This document shows positions 7,635 through 15,439 of a DNA stretch of 32,924 nt, piece by piece. The notes beneath the pieces were generated by a model. That model had not been told where the DNA came from and did no database searches. It saw nothing but the letters and a program-made list of their open reading frames with translations. A program made the translations under genes and the position numbers. The DNA is from an uncultured Dialister sp. (GTDB lineage: Bacteria > Bacillota > Negativicutes > Veillonellales > Dialisteraceae), in the NCBI GenBank assembly GCA_934193095.1, contig CAKPUX010000022.1, positions 1 through 32,924 of the forward strand, read 5' to 3'. Within the stretch, counting starts at the first letter, position 1, and every line of letters starts with the position of its first letter.

Positions 7635-8175
7635 TTATTATTCAGGGTTCGGGGGTTCGGGGTTCGGGGTTCGGGGGTAGCCATGGGGTCGGGTCGCCCT
7701 TTGATTCCATTTGAAAGCCTCGTTTGAATGAGAAATGAGAAATGGTGGTGGCGGCTTCGCCGCAAATATATATTTTGCAGCGAAGCTGCCACCACCAGTT
7801 TGAAAGCAGGGATGAGTGGCTAGTGACTGGTGACTAGGGATTAGTAGCTAGGTATTAGTAGCTAGGGATTAGGATCCTCGAGTGACTGGTGACTAGGAGA
7901 CTAGAAGACTAGAAGACATTAGACTCCCGTATCGTCATTTCGAGCGAAGCGAAAAATCTTTGTCATTCGCGGTCAGGTGGCAATGTTTAGAAAGTTTAAA
8001 ATGGGAAACCTGCTATCCGCAGACTTTCGGGCATCGCCCTATTTATACTCCGCGGCGCCTCCATATTTTTATGCGCCGCACCAGCACTCCTAACTCCTAA
8101 CTCCTAACTCCTAACTAACGAGCAAAGCTTTCATCCACAATCAGTGGACGAGCCGCCCTACGGGCTAACCCTGAA
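7635..8175. repeat. Mosaic intergenic repeat region between pyc and the helicase gene
   Basis: 7640-7680 is a GGTTCGG-type heptamer array (reverse orientation) leading into a GGGTCGCCCTTTGATT tail. 7745-7795 has an interrupted palindrome of GGTGGTGGCGGCTTCG with its complement. 7797-7900 is a forward copy: GTTTGAAAGCAGGGAT and a long heptamer/14-mer array (TAGTGAC, CTAGGGA, TTAGTAG). 7925-7960 holds a GTCATTTCGAGCGAAGCGA element. 8045-8085 is the GCGGCGC hairpin, 8088-8115 four perfect TCCTAAC heptamers, and 8120-8175 the conserved GGGCTAACCCTGAACCC tail. No gene is seen. Confidence 0.8.
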
Positions 8176-8179
8176 CCCA

Positions 8180-11047
8180 TTATCTTCCACAATATTTTCT
8201 GAAATCACAGAACAGGCACGCCGTCGGAAGCTCGTTCTTTTTCATTTCACAGCGACGCGCAAAATCACGCGCCAGGATCCGCCTCGACGTCTTGTCGAAT
8301 TCCTCCATCCGTTTCTTCACGCGTTCTTTGCTCATAGGAAAAACAACGCAAGGATCCTTGCCATCACTGGTGAAGTACAGGACGAGTCTTTCCACGGAGC
8401 GGCTGAGTTTTGTTTCGACGAGGTAGGCATATACCTCGAGCTGGCTCAGGTATTTCTCCATAAGGGGACTATCCATCGGCGGTTTCTTCCCTGTCTTGAA
8501 GTCTATGACCCGTACCTGATCCCCATTTCCCGAGAGAAGGTCGATGGTGCCATTCAGAATGTAGTCCTCTTTGACCAGCTCAAGAGGGCATTCGGCAGCA
8601 AGCGCATCATCCCAATTTCCTTTCCGGAAATCCACATATCCACGAATCTCTGAAAAGGCCTGCTTCAGTTTTGCCTCAGGGAGCCAGCTATTCTCTTTCT
8701 CAGACAGGGAAATGTAATTCGCCATCATCCAGCCGTAGATCACAGAGGGCGTCACGCGATCGGCCTCTCCGCGAAGGACCGCGCGGTGGATATCCTCGAT
8801 CGTCTCATGGACAAGCTCACCGTACATGGCATGACTCCCCTGCGTGCCCGCAAAGCCGTAGACACGATGCCAAAGATACTTCATCGGACATTCTTCATAA
8901 AGGGCGATCTGCGACGTGAATGCGAAACGCGGTTTGAACACATTCCGCCCCACAGGGCGGCAGGTGAGGTGGTGGTAGTCTGCTTCTTTCGCATTATATG
9001 CTGGAAGAGCGGGCATGATCCATTGAAATTCTTCCGAGGTGTCCCCCTTCTTTTGAGAAGATGCGAGAACGAGGAGCGTTTCCGCGCGGGAGAAGGCCGT
9101 ATAGTACTTGCGCCATAAATCAAAATTTTTCATTTCCTTCGGTGGCTCAGCAGGCTTTCGTCCGCTCACCTTTTCCACCACCCGGGAAATCAGGTCACTT
9201 TCCGCATCCCAGCGCGCCCTCTCGTCGAGCGATGGCACGATGACAACGGGGTACTCGAGCCCCTTTGCCTGGTGGATATTCAGGAAGGATACGGAGCCCG
9301 AGGGGGCATAGCGCTCTTCATCTTCGTACTCATTCACGCCGTTTTCAAACCACAGCCGCAGATAGCGGGAAAAGAAGAGATGCACGTCCTCCACAGTCTC
9401 CTCACCATGCCCGTGATTCTCCGGCAGGAAAAAGCCAAAACGCGCAATCAGGCGCGTGATGGCGGACAGATTTCTGGCTGCATTCGATTCACCCCGGACC
9501 GCGCTGTCCAAAATGTCGGAAAATGGTGCAAAGGAGAGCATCTGGTAGACGAGGTGCAAAAAAGAGGCAGGGAGTTTCTTCTCATAGGAAATGACACTCC
9601 GCGTGCGGTCCAGCCAGTCTTTCAGCGCTCGGTGCCCGGGTTTTGCGAGCATCATCCGCGCGACGCCCATGCACTCGAAGTACGTCTCAAGAATTCCCCT
9701 CGTTTCCTGCATGTCGTCCCGATTTTCCATAGAATCCGAAAAGCCGGGAAAGAGCAATAGGAGCGTCCCGATCAGCCACTCGACTTCCTGTCGCTTGAAG
9801 AACCAGCCTGCCCGCGGCGCGTAGGACGCGATGCCCTTCCGTCGAAGCTGCAGCTGCAAAGCGCGCGATGCATTGCTCTTCACGGACGAACAGAGTACCG
9901 CCACTTGGTTATAGTCCGTGATCTGCCCCCGTTCTTTCAGCCCTTCGATGAAATCAGCGATCCGCGCATGGCACTCGGAAAGATCCTTCCCCGTGATGCG
10001 AAGGACGGGCGTCCCCGTTTCCTCTGACGCGGCATGAATGTCCCCCTTCACATAGCGGAACATCCGCCCATCCGCTCCGCGCCAGCTTTTGAGTCCGCGC
10101 ATCCAATCCATGCAGAAGCGGACAATGCCCGGATGCGAACGATAATTCGTATCCAGTTTGAACGTATGGCATTTCTCATAGGTTTTCGAAAATCCCAGAA
10201 TATTTCCGATGGACGCCCCGCGGAAGCGATAAATACTCTGGTCATCATCCCCCACCACGAAAATCTGCTGCGAAGAGCCTCCCAGAAGACGGATCAGCTG
10301 CTCTTGGATGAAATTCGTATCCTGATACTCATCGATCATGATGTAGCGGATCCGTTTCTGTAGCCAATCAAGGATCTCCGGATGGGAAGAAAGAAGCGCA
10401 TAGGTCTCCTTCTGCAGGCGGGAGAAATCAATGAAGTGCCCCTCCTCTTCGAGCCGCGTGTACTTCATCATCATCCGCGCGAGCACTTCTACGCGCCCGC
10501 CCAGTGCATTCCCGCAGGTCCGCCGCATTTCTTCCGGCAAGAGAAGCTCTTCGGAGAGACCATTCACATAGCGGCAGAGCGTCTGACACTGGCGCCATGG
10601 AGAAATCCTCACCAGCTCCCCCCGCTTCAGATAGGAATCCTGTACCACACGGCGGAAATCCGGGATGGCCGCAAATTCCGAAAGATGCTCGTACACCAGG
10701 TACTGCTGCTCGAACTGGTCCACTGCCAGATAATTCTTCGGCAGATGCGTATACTCCTGAAATTCTTTCAGAATCTTTCGGCAAATGTGATGAAAGGTAC
10801 CGATGTACATCTCATGCAGATTCACCTCGATGCCCGCCTTCGTCATCACATCCGTGAGACGCGTCGTCAGCTCCTTCGATGCCTTCTGCGTGTATGTGAC
10901 CAGCATGATCTCTTCCGGCTTCACCCTTTTCTCGCGGATGAGGTAAAGCACGCGCTGGATGATGGTATAGGTCTTCCCCGTCCCCGGCCCCGCGATCAAG
11001 AGCGTAGGGCCGGTCGAAGAAACAGCAGCTTTCTGAGAATCATTCAT
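8180..11047 (-). CDS. UvrD-family helicase fused to a RecB/AddB-type Fe-S PD-(D/E)XK nuclease
   Basis: A 955-residue ATP-dependent DNA helicase-nuclease, probably acting in DNA end processing or repair. Superfamily 1A motifs: motif I GPGTGKT (residues 20-26), Ia TYTQKASKEL, II DEYQDT (239-244), III GDDDQSIYRFRGA (266-278), IV TNYRSHPGIV, and a late-helicase block with HQAKGLEYPVVIVP. The last about 240 residues are a RecB-like nuclease: GELVHETIE (His747), GTIDLL (Asp836), VIDFKTGK (Asp849, Lys851). Cys720 plus CxxCxxxxxC (944, 947, 953) form the AddB-type Fe-S staple. Combining both in one chain without an AddA/AddB partner next door is atypical; PcrA/UvrD lack the nuclease. Start chosen by AAGGAG 7 bases upstream. 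Apparently a single gene flanked by repeats. Confidence 0.85.
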   Translation of the reverse strand: MNDSQKAAVSSTGPTLLIAGPGTGKTYTIIQRVLYLIREKRVKPEEIMLVTYTQKASKELTTRLTDVMTKAGIEVNLHEMYIGTFHHICRKILKEFQEYTHLPKNYLAVDQFEQQYLVYEHLSEFAAIPDFRRVVQDSYLKRGELVRISPWRQCQTLCRYVNGLSEELLLPEEMRRTCGNALGGRVEVLARMMMKYTRLEEEGHFIDFSRLQKETYALLSSHPEILDWLQKRIRYIMIDEYQDTNFIQEQLIRLLGGSSQQIFVVGDDDQSIYRFRGASIGNILGFSKTYEKCHTFKLDTNYRSHPGIVRFCMDWMRGLKSWRGADGRMFRYVKGDIHAASEETGTPVLRITGKDLSECHARIADFIEGLKERGQITDYNQVAVLCSSVKSNASRALQLQLRRKGIASYAPRAGWFFKRQEVEWLIGTLLLLFPGFSDSMENRDDMQETRGILETYFECMGVARMMLAKPGHRALKDWLDRTRSVISYEKKLPASFLHLVYQMLSFAPFSDILDSAVRGESNAARNLSAITRLIARFGFFLPENHGHGEETVEDVHLFFSRYLRLWFENGVNEYEDEERYAPSGSVSFLNIHQAKGLEYPVVIVPSLDERARWDAESDLISRVVEKVSGRKPAEPPKEMKNFDLWRKYYTAFSRAETLLVLASSQKKGDTSEEFQWIMPALPAYNAKEADYHHLTCRPVGRNVFKPRFAFTSQIALYEECPMKYLWHRVYGFAGTQGSHAMYGELVHETIEDIHRAVLRGEADRVTPSVIYGWMMANYISLSEKENSWLPEAKLKQAFSEIRGYVDFRKGNWDDALAAECPLELVKEDYILNGTIDLLSGNGDQVRVIDFKTGKKPPMDSPLMEKYLSQLEVYAYLVETKLSRSVERLVLYFTSDGKDPCVVFPMSKERVKKRMEEFDKTSRRILARDFARRCEMKKNELPTACLFCDFRKYCGR

Positions 11048-11059
11048 AATTTAGCTCCT

Positions 11060-11165
11060 TGGAAAATAGTGACTGGGGACTGGTGGCTAGGGACTAGTGA
11101 CTGGTGACTAAATGCCGCTCGTTCCATATTTGCATGAAGCTCTGCGGCGCTTTTGTTTTTAGCGC
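11060..11165 (+). repeat. Short mosaic repeat copy (heptamer array plus hairpin)
   Basis: A degenerate TAGTGAC/TGGTGAC/TAGGGAC array (about 11068-11112) is followed by a GCGGCGCTTTTG...TAGCGCCGT hairpin (about 11142-11167). It fills the whole gap between the membrane-protein stop and the helicase start, so the hairpin may also act as terminator for the upstream gene. Confidence 0.65.
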
Positions 11166-11172
11166 CGTACCT

Positions 11173-12765
11173 TTACTCCTCACTTTTTCTCGTACCATGA
11201 CACAAGGTGACCGCGACTAACACCGGCAAACACAGAACGTAAGCAAACGAGTAGCGAAAGACGGAAGAGGCCGGCGTGGAAAGAAGAAGCGTCCCTGTAT
11301 TTGTCAAAAGAGGAAGCAGTGCAAAGAGGAGCGTTGTTCTTCCCTGCCTGATCCAGAGGAGCCCCAGAAAGAGCACGATCCAGAGCGAAAGCCCCGTCCC
11401 GATGAAATGGCTTCCTTCATAGGAGACATTCGCCAGCCGCGCCTTGAGCCGAAGCGGCAAAGGGAAATCCCCCGTCGCCATGCGGTCATTGTCTGCCGGC
11501 TTCATGTCTTTCGTATTCTCATCCGAAAGCGCCCAGCCGAAGCGCGACTGCACGCCATACTCGAAGGGATCCAGATTCCACAGGGCATATGTCTCCGTCA
11601 GCCAGCCTTCGACATAAATCCGCGGATTTCTCAAACCGGTATCCACCCATGCCGACAGGAATTCTTTTTTCTGCCCATTCAGCCAGTTTCTATGGAAATG
11701 GTCATGCCACTTTACAAAGTCCACGGTATAGGGTGAGTATTCTTTCTTCCACTCTTCTTCGGTGAGAAGATTTTCCATCAGCGTTTTCGTTTCCTCGCTT
11801 CGCTCACCGCCAAGTACCATCGTCCGCCCCAGCTGCTGGAGCGGGATCGCCATAGACTCCTGAAAGAGCGGCTCCCAGTGATGGGTGCGCTGGATGACCT
11901 GGGCGGGGACGATGGAGAGCAACGCAAAAATCACAAAAAAGAGGAGTATCTCCTTCCGCTTCTCCAGAAAAAAGAGAGCAAGGGATACCGACAGCGCGAC
12001 AAGGAGGCCATTGCTGCGAAGCAGCATCGCAAGAAGCGCCGCAGCAAGGATCCAAAGAGACGCCCTCCCCCAGGGCTCCCCTTCCGCGCACCGAAGAAAG
12101 AGCCATACAAAGAAGAGCAGCCCCAGAGAGAAAAGACCATCCCGCACTGCCGCGATACTATAATTTCCCACCATCGGAAAAAAGAGAAAGTACCCGTACA
12201 GCCCCCATCCGGCAAGATCATGCACTCGTCCCTTCACCCAGAAGGCAAAGGCGGTAAGCCCATAGGAGATCAAAAGAAGCTGCAGCAGAGAAAAGAAGAA
12301 GATGACCGGCTCCCGGCTCCCCAGCACCTCCTTTCCCCAGCCCGCACCATAGCCGTATATCACCGAATACAGCCAGGGAAACTGCACGCTTGCATAGAGC
12401 GGATTCTCCATCATGAAGACCGTGTCATTCATTCCCGGCGCCGGATAAAACGAGAGAAGGAAGGGCAGCTGCCAAAGCACCATCAGAAGGAATGCAGGAA
12501 GAACCCATGTCCGATCTGTTGCCGTTCTCCTCGAACAAGAAAATCTGGAAAGCCGATCGACCAGTTTGGGCAGTAAAAGAGAAAAGAACGCCGTCCCCAG
12601 AAGAAGGATCGGCACGTCCCAAAAGTCCAAGAGCGCGCGCCCTGCCTCTTTGAGTTCTCCTGCCCGATCCAGACAGTCTATCTTCACCGTGTACCAGAGC
12701 GCAGTCGCCAAGAAGAAAGAAAAGCATATATATAGGTAAGAAAAACGTGTCCGAAACAGTTTCAT
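11173..12765 (-). CDS. Polytopic membrane protein of unknown function (GT-C or DUF6020-like architecture)
   Basis: A 530-residue integral membrane protein with about 11-13 predicted hydrophobic segments spread along its length and a roughly 150-residue less hydrophobic segment (about residues 305-450) between the middle and C-terminal helices. Between early helices is FYPAPGMNDTVFMMENP, an acidic loop motif, and later LLRSNGLLVAL after a run of helices. An Asp in the first large loop, the LRxNG motif and the overall plan recall GT-C-fold glycosyltransferase-like families such as DUF6020, but no sugar substrate can be inferred. Start at 12765 follows AGGAGC. Monocistronic: repeats lie on both sides. 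Function not recognised. Confidence 0.75.
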   Translation of the reverse strand: MKLFRTRFSYLYICFSFFLATALWYTVKIDCLDRAGELKEAGRALLDFWDVPILLLGTAFFSLLLPKLVDRLSRFSCSRRTATDRTWVLPAFLLMVLWQLPFLLSFYPAPGMNDTVFMMENPLYASVQFPWLYSVIYGYGAGWGKEVLGSREPVIFFFSLLQLLLISYGLTAFAFWVKGRVHDLAGWGLYGYFLFFPMVGNYSIAAVRDGLFSLGLLFFVWLFLRCAEGEPWGRASLWILAAALLAMLLRSNGLLVALSVSLALFFLEKRKEILLFFVIFALLSIVPAQVIQRTHHWEPLFQESMAIPLQQLGRTMVLGGERSEETKTLMENLLTEEEWKKEYSPYTVDFVKWHDHFHRNWLNGQKKEFLSAWVDTGLRNPRIYVEGWLTETYALWNLDPFEYGVQSRFGWALSDENTKDMKPADNDRMATGDFPLPLRLKARLANVSYEGSHFIGTGLSLWIVLFLGLLWIRQGRTTLLFALLPLLTNTGTLLLSTPASSVFRYSFAYVLCLPVLVAVTLCHGTRKSEE

Positions 12766-12849
12766 AAAAAGCTCCTAGATTGTAAAGGTCGTCGGGTTCC
12801 GTATTCGCTCCGCAGAGCCTCTCCCCATACATCGAGAAAGAAAGTATGG

Positions 12850-13115
12850 CTCAAATTAGGAATGAGTGTCTAGGGATTAGGGGTTAGAAGTCTCAAGTCA
12901 CTAGTGACTGGTGACTAGTGACTAGTGACTAGTGACTAGTGACTGGAATGTCAGCTCATGGCATCGCCACTATTTATACTCTGCGGCGCTTCTATATTCT
13001 TATGCGCCGCACCATCATTTCGCATTTCTCATTTCTAATTTCTCATTCAAGCGAGGTTTTCAAATGTAATCAAAGGAACGGCACGCCCCAAGGGCTAACC
13101 CTGAACCCGCAGCCA
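12850..13115 (+). repeat. Mosaic intergenic repeat, forward copy
   Basis: A TAGGGATTAGG-type stretch, then six consecutive heptamers at 12902-12943 (TAGTGAC with one TGGTGAC), a GCGGCGC...GCGCCGC hairpin (about 12982-13008), a CATTTCTCATTTCTAATTTC-type A/T-rich spacer where other copies have a heptamer array, and the tail ACGCCCCAAGGGCTAACCCT (about 13082-13101). It ends just before the promoter of the URO-D fragment. Confidence 0.8.
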
Positions 13116-13159
13116 TTCCTCTTTTCCCTCATTATATCACGCGACCTTTCCACCTATGC

Positions 13160-13165
13160 TACAAT
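13160..13165 (+). promoter_or_regulatory. Extended -10 promoter before the URO-D fragment
   Basis: TATGC-TACAAT gives a TGn extended -10 at 13157-13165 without a good -35. It lies 43 bp before the start codon of the truncated gene, indicating that the original promoter has been kept. Confidence 0.4.
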
Positions 13166-13207
13166 ATGGCTAATCTCATGATTTCTTATACAGAAAGGAG
13201 TCCCTTT

Positions 13208-13438
13208 ATGTATAGAGAAGAACGAGTCAGAGCCGCCCTTGCCGGCAAAGAAGTCGACCGCGTACCGGTCGCTGCCTGGATGCACCTCTCCGCATTCGAC
13301 CAGGACCCGATCTCCCTCGCCGAAGCAGAAGTCGATCTCACAGAAAAATATGACTTCGACTATATCAAGATGATGACGAAGCTATGTATAAAAATCCATA
13401 TGGAATCTGATTCTGCGATTGAATCAGCGTTTCCTTAA
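13208..13438 (+). pseudogene. URO-D / MtaA-family gene fragment, truncated after about 58 codons
   Basis: The first 58 codons (13208 to about 13381) encode a typical N-terminus of uroporphyrinogen decarboxylase-fold proteins: REERVRAALAGKEVDRVPVA, then a WMHLSAFDQDP block and TEKYDFDYIKMM. The family is normally 330-360 residues. The start is intact, with AAAGGAG 8 bases upstream and an extended -10 promoter. From about 13382 the reading frame runs into a copy of the AAGGAAACGCTGATT repeat in reverse orientation and stops at 13438. The rest of the gene is not found downstream. It is a decayed gene, not a small ORF. Family members include HemE and corrinoid-dependent methyltransferases, and the fragment is too short to tell which. 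Confidence 0.7.
13382..13438 (-). repeat. Palindromic repeat E, copy 1 (AAGGAAACGCTGATT family)
   Basis: On the minus strand AAGGAAACGCTGATTC, then ATCGCAGAATCAG and TCCATATGGATTTTTATACA. The CTGATTC/GAATCAG arms can pair. Other copies lie at 18183, 24708, 24836 and 31178. The 3' part (GGATTTTTATACATAGC) is shared exactly with the copy at 24836, which fixes the right-hand boundary of the element at 13382 and shows that the URO-D reading frame was cut there. Confidence 0.7.
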
Positions 13439-13475
13439 CACACGACGTTTTTCTCCGCTCGGGATGACGAAATGT

Positions 13476-13533
13476 GCCGCACCACCCCCGCTGAACCCTG
13501 AACCCTGAACCCTGAACCCTGAACCCTGAACCT
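13476..13533. repeat. Six tandem TGAACCC heptamers with a half hairpin
   Basis: TGCCGCACC, the right end of the mosaic hairpin module, is followed by five perfect TGAACCC units and one TGAACCT (13492-13533). This is an isolated right-hand piece of the mosaic repeat directly before the terminator of the symporter gene. Confidence 0.85.
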
Positions 13534-13538
13534 CACCT

Positions 13539-13577
13539 AAAAACCGCTGTCCGAAACCATTCGGACAGCGGTTTTTT
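13539..13577. terminator. Terminator of the symporter gene
   Basis: A perfect stem of AAAACCGCTGTCCGA with its complement TCGGACAGCGGTTTT (loop AACCAT region), T-runs on both strands. It begins at the symporter stop codon. Confidence 0.85.
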
Positions 13578-14858
13578 CTATTCGTGATTCAATTTCCCTT
13601 TCAGGTCATGGTCAGTCATCGCGCAGACGCAGGAATCAGACCAGACATTCTCTGCTGTCTCGATCATGTCGATGATCGTATAGATCGGAAGGATGAGCCC
13701 CATGATGCCGATCGGTGCGCCGATACCGCTCATGAGGGAAAGCGTCAGGAAGTAGCATCCCATCGGTACACCTGCATTGCCGACAGCTGCGAGTACTGCG
13801 ACAATGAGCCATGTGAGCATGGTCGTCATCGAAAGCTCGATCCCCGCATTCTGCATGACGAAGAGCGAAGTGATCAGTATGAAGGCTGCGCATCCGTTCA
13901 TGTTGATGGTCGTGCAGATCGGAAGTACAAAGCGGGAAACAGCTGGATTCGCCTTTAGATTCTTCTCCGCCGAGGCAAGCGTCACCGGCAGTGTGCCCGC
14001 AGAGCTCTTGGTGAAGAGAGCGACTGCAATGGCAGGAGACATTTTCTTGAAAACATCGATCGGATTCAGTCCACGAGCCAGAAGGAAGAGCGGCAGGACA
14101 AGGAAGAACTGGATACCGTTACTTGCCATGATGACGAGCGTGTATTTCCCAAGCGCCCCTACGATGACCCCTGCTTCGATCTGGGCGGAGAGCTGCCCTG
14201 CAAAAGCCAGAATGCCGACGGGAAGAATGGCGAGAAGCGCTTTGATCAGCGTAAAGAGAAGCTCCTGAAAACCAAGGATGCCCTTCAGGAGGACTTCGCG
14301 ATTCTCCGTCTTCGGCATGAAGGCAAGCCCGAGACCGAAGGAGGCTGCGATCAACATGACAGCAAGTACATTGCCGGACAGGAATGGCTGCAGAATGTTA
14401 TTCGGGATGACATTCAAGATGTGGTCATAGTATGTGACCGTTCCCAGCTTCTGCGGCACGCTCGAAGCCCCTGCACTCGCCAGATCCGTCGGCAGATTCC
14501 CCGGTGTCACCCAGAGATACATCGCAAGCCCGATACCTGCCGCAAAGACGGTGGTGAGAAGCGTGTAGACGACTGCGTGTGCAAAAATACGACCGGTTTC
14601 CTTCTTGCCGCCGAGTGCAGCCAGTGTCGTGATGACAGCGAGCGCGATCGTCGGTACCGCGATGAACTGGAACAAACGGGTGAATACCGTCGCGATAAAA
14701 TTAAAGAGCTCATTCAAAGGCTTGATCCCGAGCCAGCCCAGAGCGGCGCCCACGACCAATGCCAGGATCCAGAGAATAAACTGCCGTCCCTGCTTTTTTG
14801 TCTGGTGCTCTTTCAGCACGCTCTGTGCTAAGTTTTTGACATCCTCATTTTTATTCAT
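13578..14858 (-). CDS. SLC1/DAACS-family sodium:amino-acid symporter, neutral amino acid type (SstT-like)
   Basis: A 426-residue membrane transporter of the dicarboxylate/amino acid:cation symporter family. Family marks: eight or so helices, the re-entrant loop motif TKSSAGTLPVT (about 285-295), the Na+-site motif NMNGCA (canonical NMDGT) near 320, GNAGVPMG (second hairpin) near 365, and DMIETAENVWSD near 395-410. In GltPh numbering the last motif keeps Asp394, Thr398, Asn401 and Asp405, but Arg397, which binds the acidic side chain, is Glu, as in SstT. A neutral amino acid is therefore more likely than aspartate, glutamate or dicarboxylate. Start at 14858: AGGAGGA lies 6 bases upstream and the ATG six codons earlier overlaps that site. 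Monocistronic, behind a T-box leader and a consensus promoter. Confidence 0.85.
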   Translation of the reverse strand: MNKNEDVKNLAQSVLKEHQTKKQGRQFILWILALVVGAALGWLGIKPLNELFNFIATVFTRLFQFIAVPTIALAVITTLAALGGKKETGRIFAHAVVYTLLTTVFAAGIGLAMYLWVTPGNLPTDLASAGASSVPQKLGTVTYYDHILNVIPNNILQPFLSGNVLAVMLIAASFGLGLAFMPKTENREVLLKGILGFQELLFTLIKALLAILPVGILAFAGQLSAQIEAGVIVGALGKYTLVIMASNGIQFFLVLPLFLLARGLNPIDVFKKMSPAIAVALFTKSSAGTLPVTLASAEKNLKANPAVSRFVLPICTTINMNGCAAFILITSLFVMQNAGIELSMTTMLTWLIVAVLAAVGNAGVPMGCYFLTLSLMSGIGAPIGIMGLILPIYTIIDMIETAENVWSDSCVCAMTDHDLKGKLNHE

Positions 14859-14982
14859 ATCATTTCCTCCTATCATTTCCTACTATGGCGATCAATGAAA
14901 AAGAGTTCAGAGGCGGGTTCTATGGATGCAGCAAGGCTCGCGAAACATTGCCGCATCAGGCAAGATCTTCATTTCAAACAAT

Positions 14983-15233
14983 AAAAAAAGCCCTTCCTCC
15001 CCCATGGGACGAAAGACTCGTGATTCTCACCCAATTTCACCGCTGCGTCACCGCATCGGCCTCTTTAAGTCCAAACAGACTCTGATCCTGTAACGGGAAT
15101 CCCCGGGAGAGCCTACTTCTTTTCGGTCTCCTGGCTCTGAAACGCACTTCAGCAAAGTTTCTCTGCCCGCTTGCACTGTCCGGACTCGCTAAGAGAAGAA
15201 ATCCCTGCGTACTCTTTTTCTTCATCGCTTATT
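14983..15233 (-). promoter_or_regulatory. T-box leader RNA (candidate Cys specifier) with atypical antiterminator
   Basis: The minus-strand leader shows T-box landmarks in order: AGTA loop (15210-15213), a GCAGGG/CUUUGC helix and UUCUCU/AGAGAA helix bearing GCGAGTCCGG, a specifier segment UGAAGUGC, GAAGTAGG (15112-15119), CCCGTTA (about 15091-15097), and a TTGGGTG...CACGAG...TTCGTCCC antiterminator region (15006-15033). An intrinsic terminator with a G/C-rich stem and T7 ends at 14983. Aligned with glyQS (CGAAAGGC, specifier GGC) the specifier would be UGC, Cys (15144-15146). The conserved UGGN bulge (GTGGTACCACG) is replaced by GTGAGAATCACG (15020-15030), so tRNA acceptor pairing may be lost or different. 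Confidence 0.7.
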
Positions 15234-15239
15234 GGACAT

Positions 15240-15268
15240 ACTATAGCATAGATAAAGGAATGTGTCAA
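15240..15268 (-). promoter_or_regulatory. Consensus promoter of the T-box leader
   Basis: TTGACA (15263-15268), 17-bp spacer, TATAGT (15240-15245) preceded by TATGC (extended -10). Predicted start near 15233, immediately before the T-box 5' helix. Confidence 0.85.
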
Positions 15269-15365
15269 ACCTCTGTAAGAAAAATAAGAGAATACAGTGC
15301 CCCGGTCTCTATGTCCCCTCGTCAAATGCTCTCTTTTTTCGATCTGCCATTTTTATACTCTACTC

Positions 15366-15395
15366 TTCCCAACTTTCCTCCACTTGTGGTAAGAT
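15366..15395 (+). promoter_or_regulatory. Likely promoter of mscL
   Basis: TTCCCA (15366-15371), 18-bp spacer, TGG-TAAGAT (extended -10, TAAGAT at 15390-15395). The leader is short and ends in AGAAAGGAG (from about 15420). Confidence 0.5.
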
Positions 15396-15439
15396 ATGAA
15401 AAATAATTTCTTTATTTTTTAGAAAGGAGACGTTCCCTC

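Noticed and set aside
11878..12576. Very basic 232-codon plus-strand frame opposite the membrane protein
   Set aside because: Lys/Arg-rich complement of a hydrophobic gene, the usual mirror effect.
12902..12943. CRISPR-like array from tandem TAGTGAC units
   Set aside because: Units are 7 bp with no spacers and no cas genes; these are simple heptanucleotide repeats.
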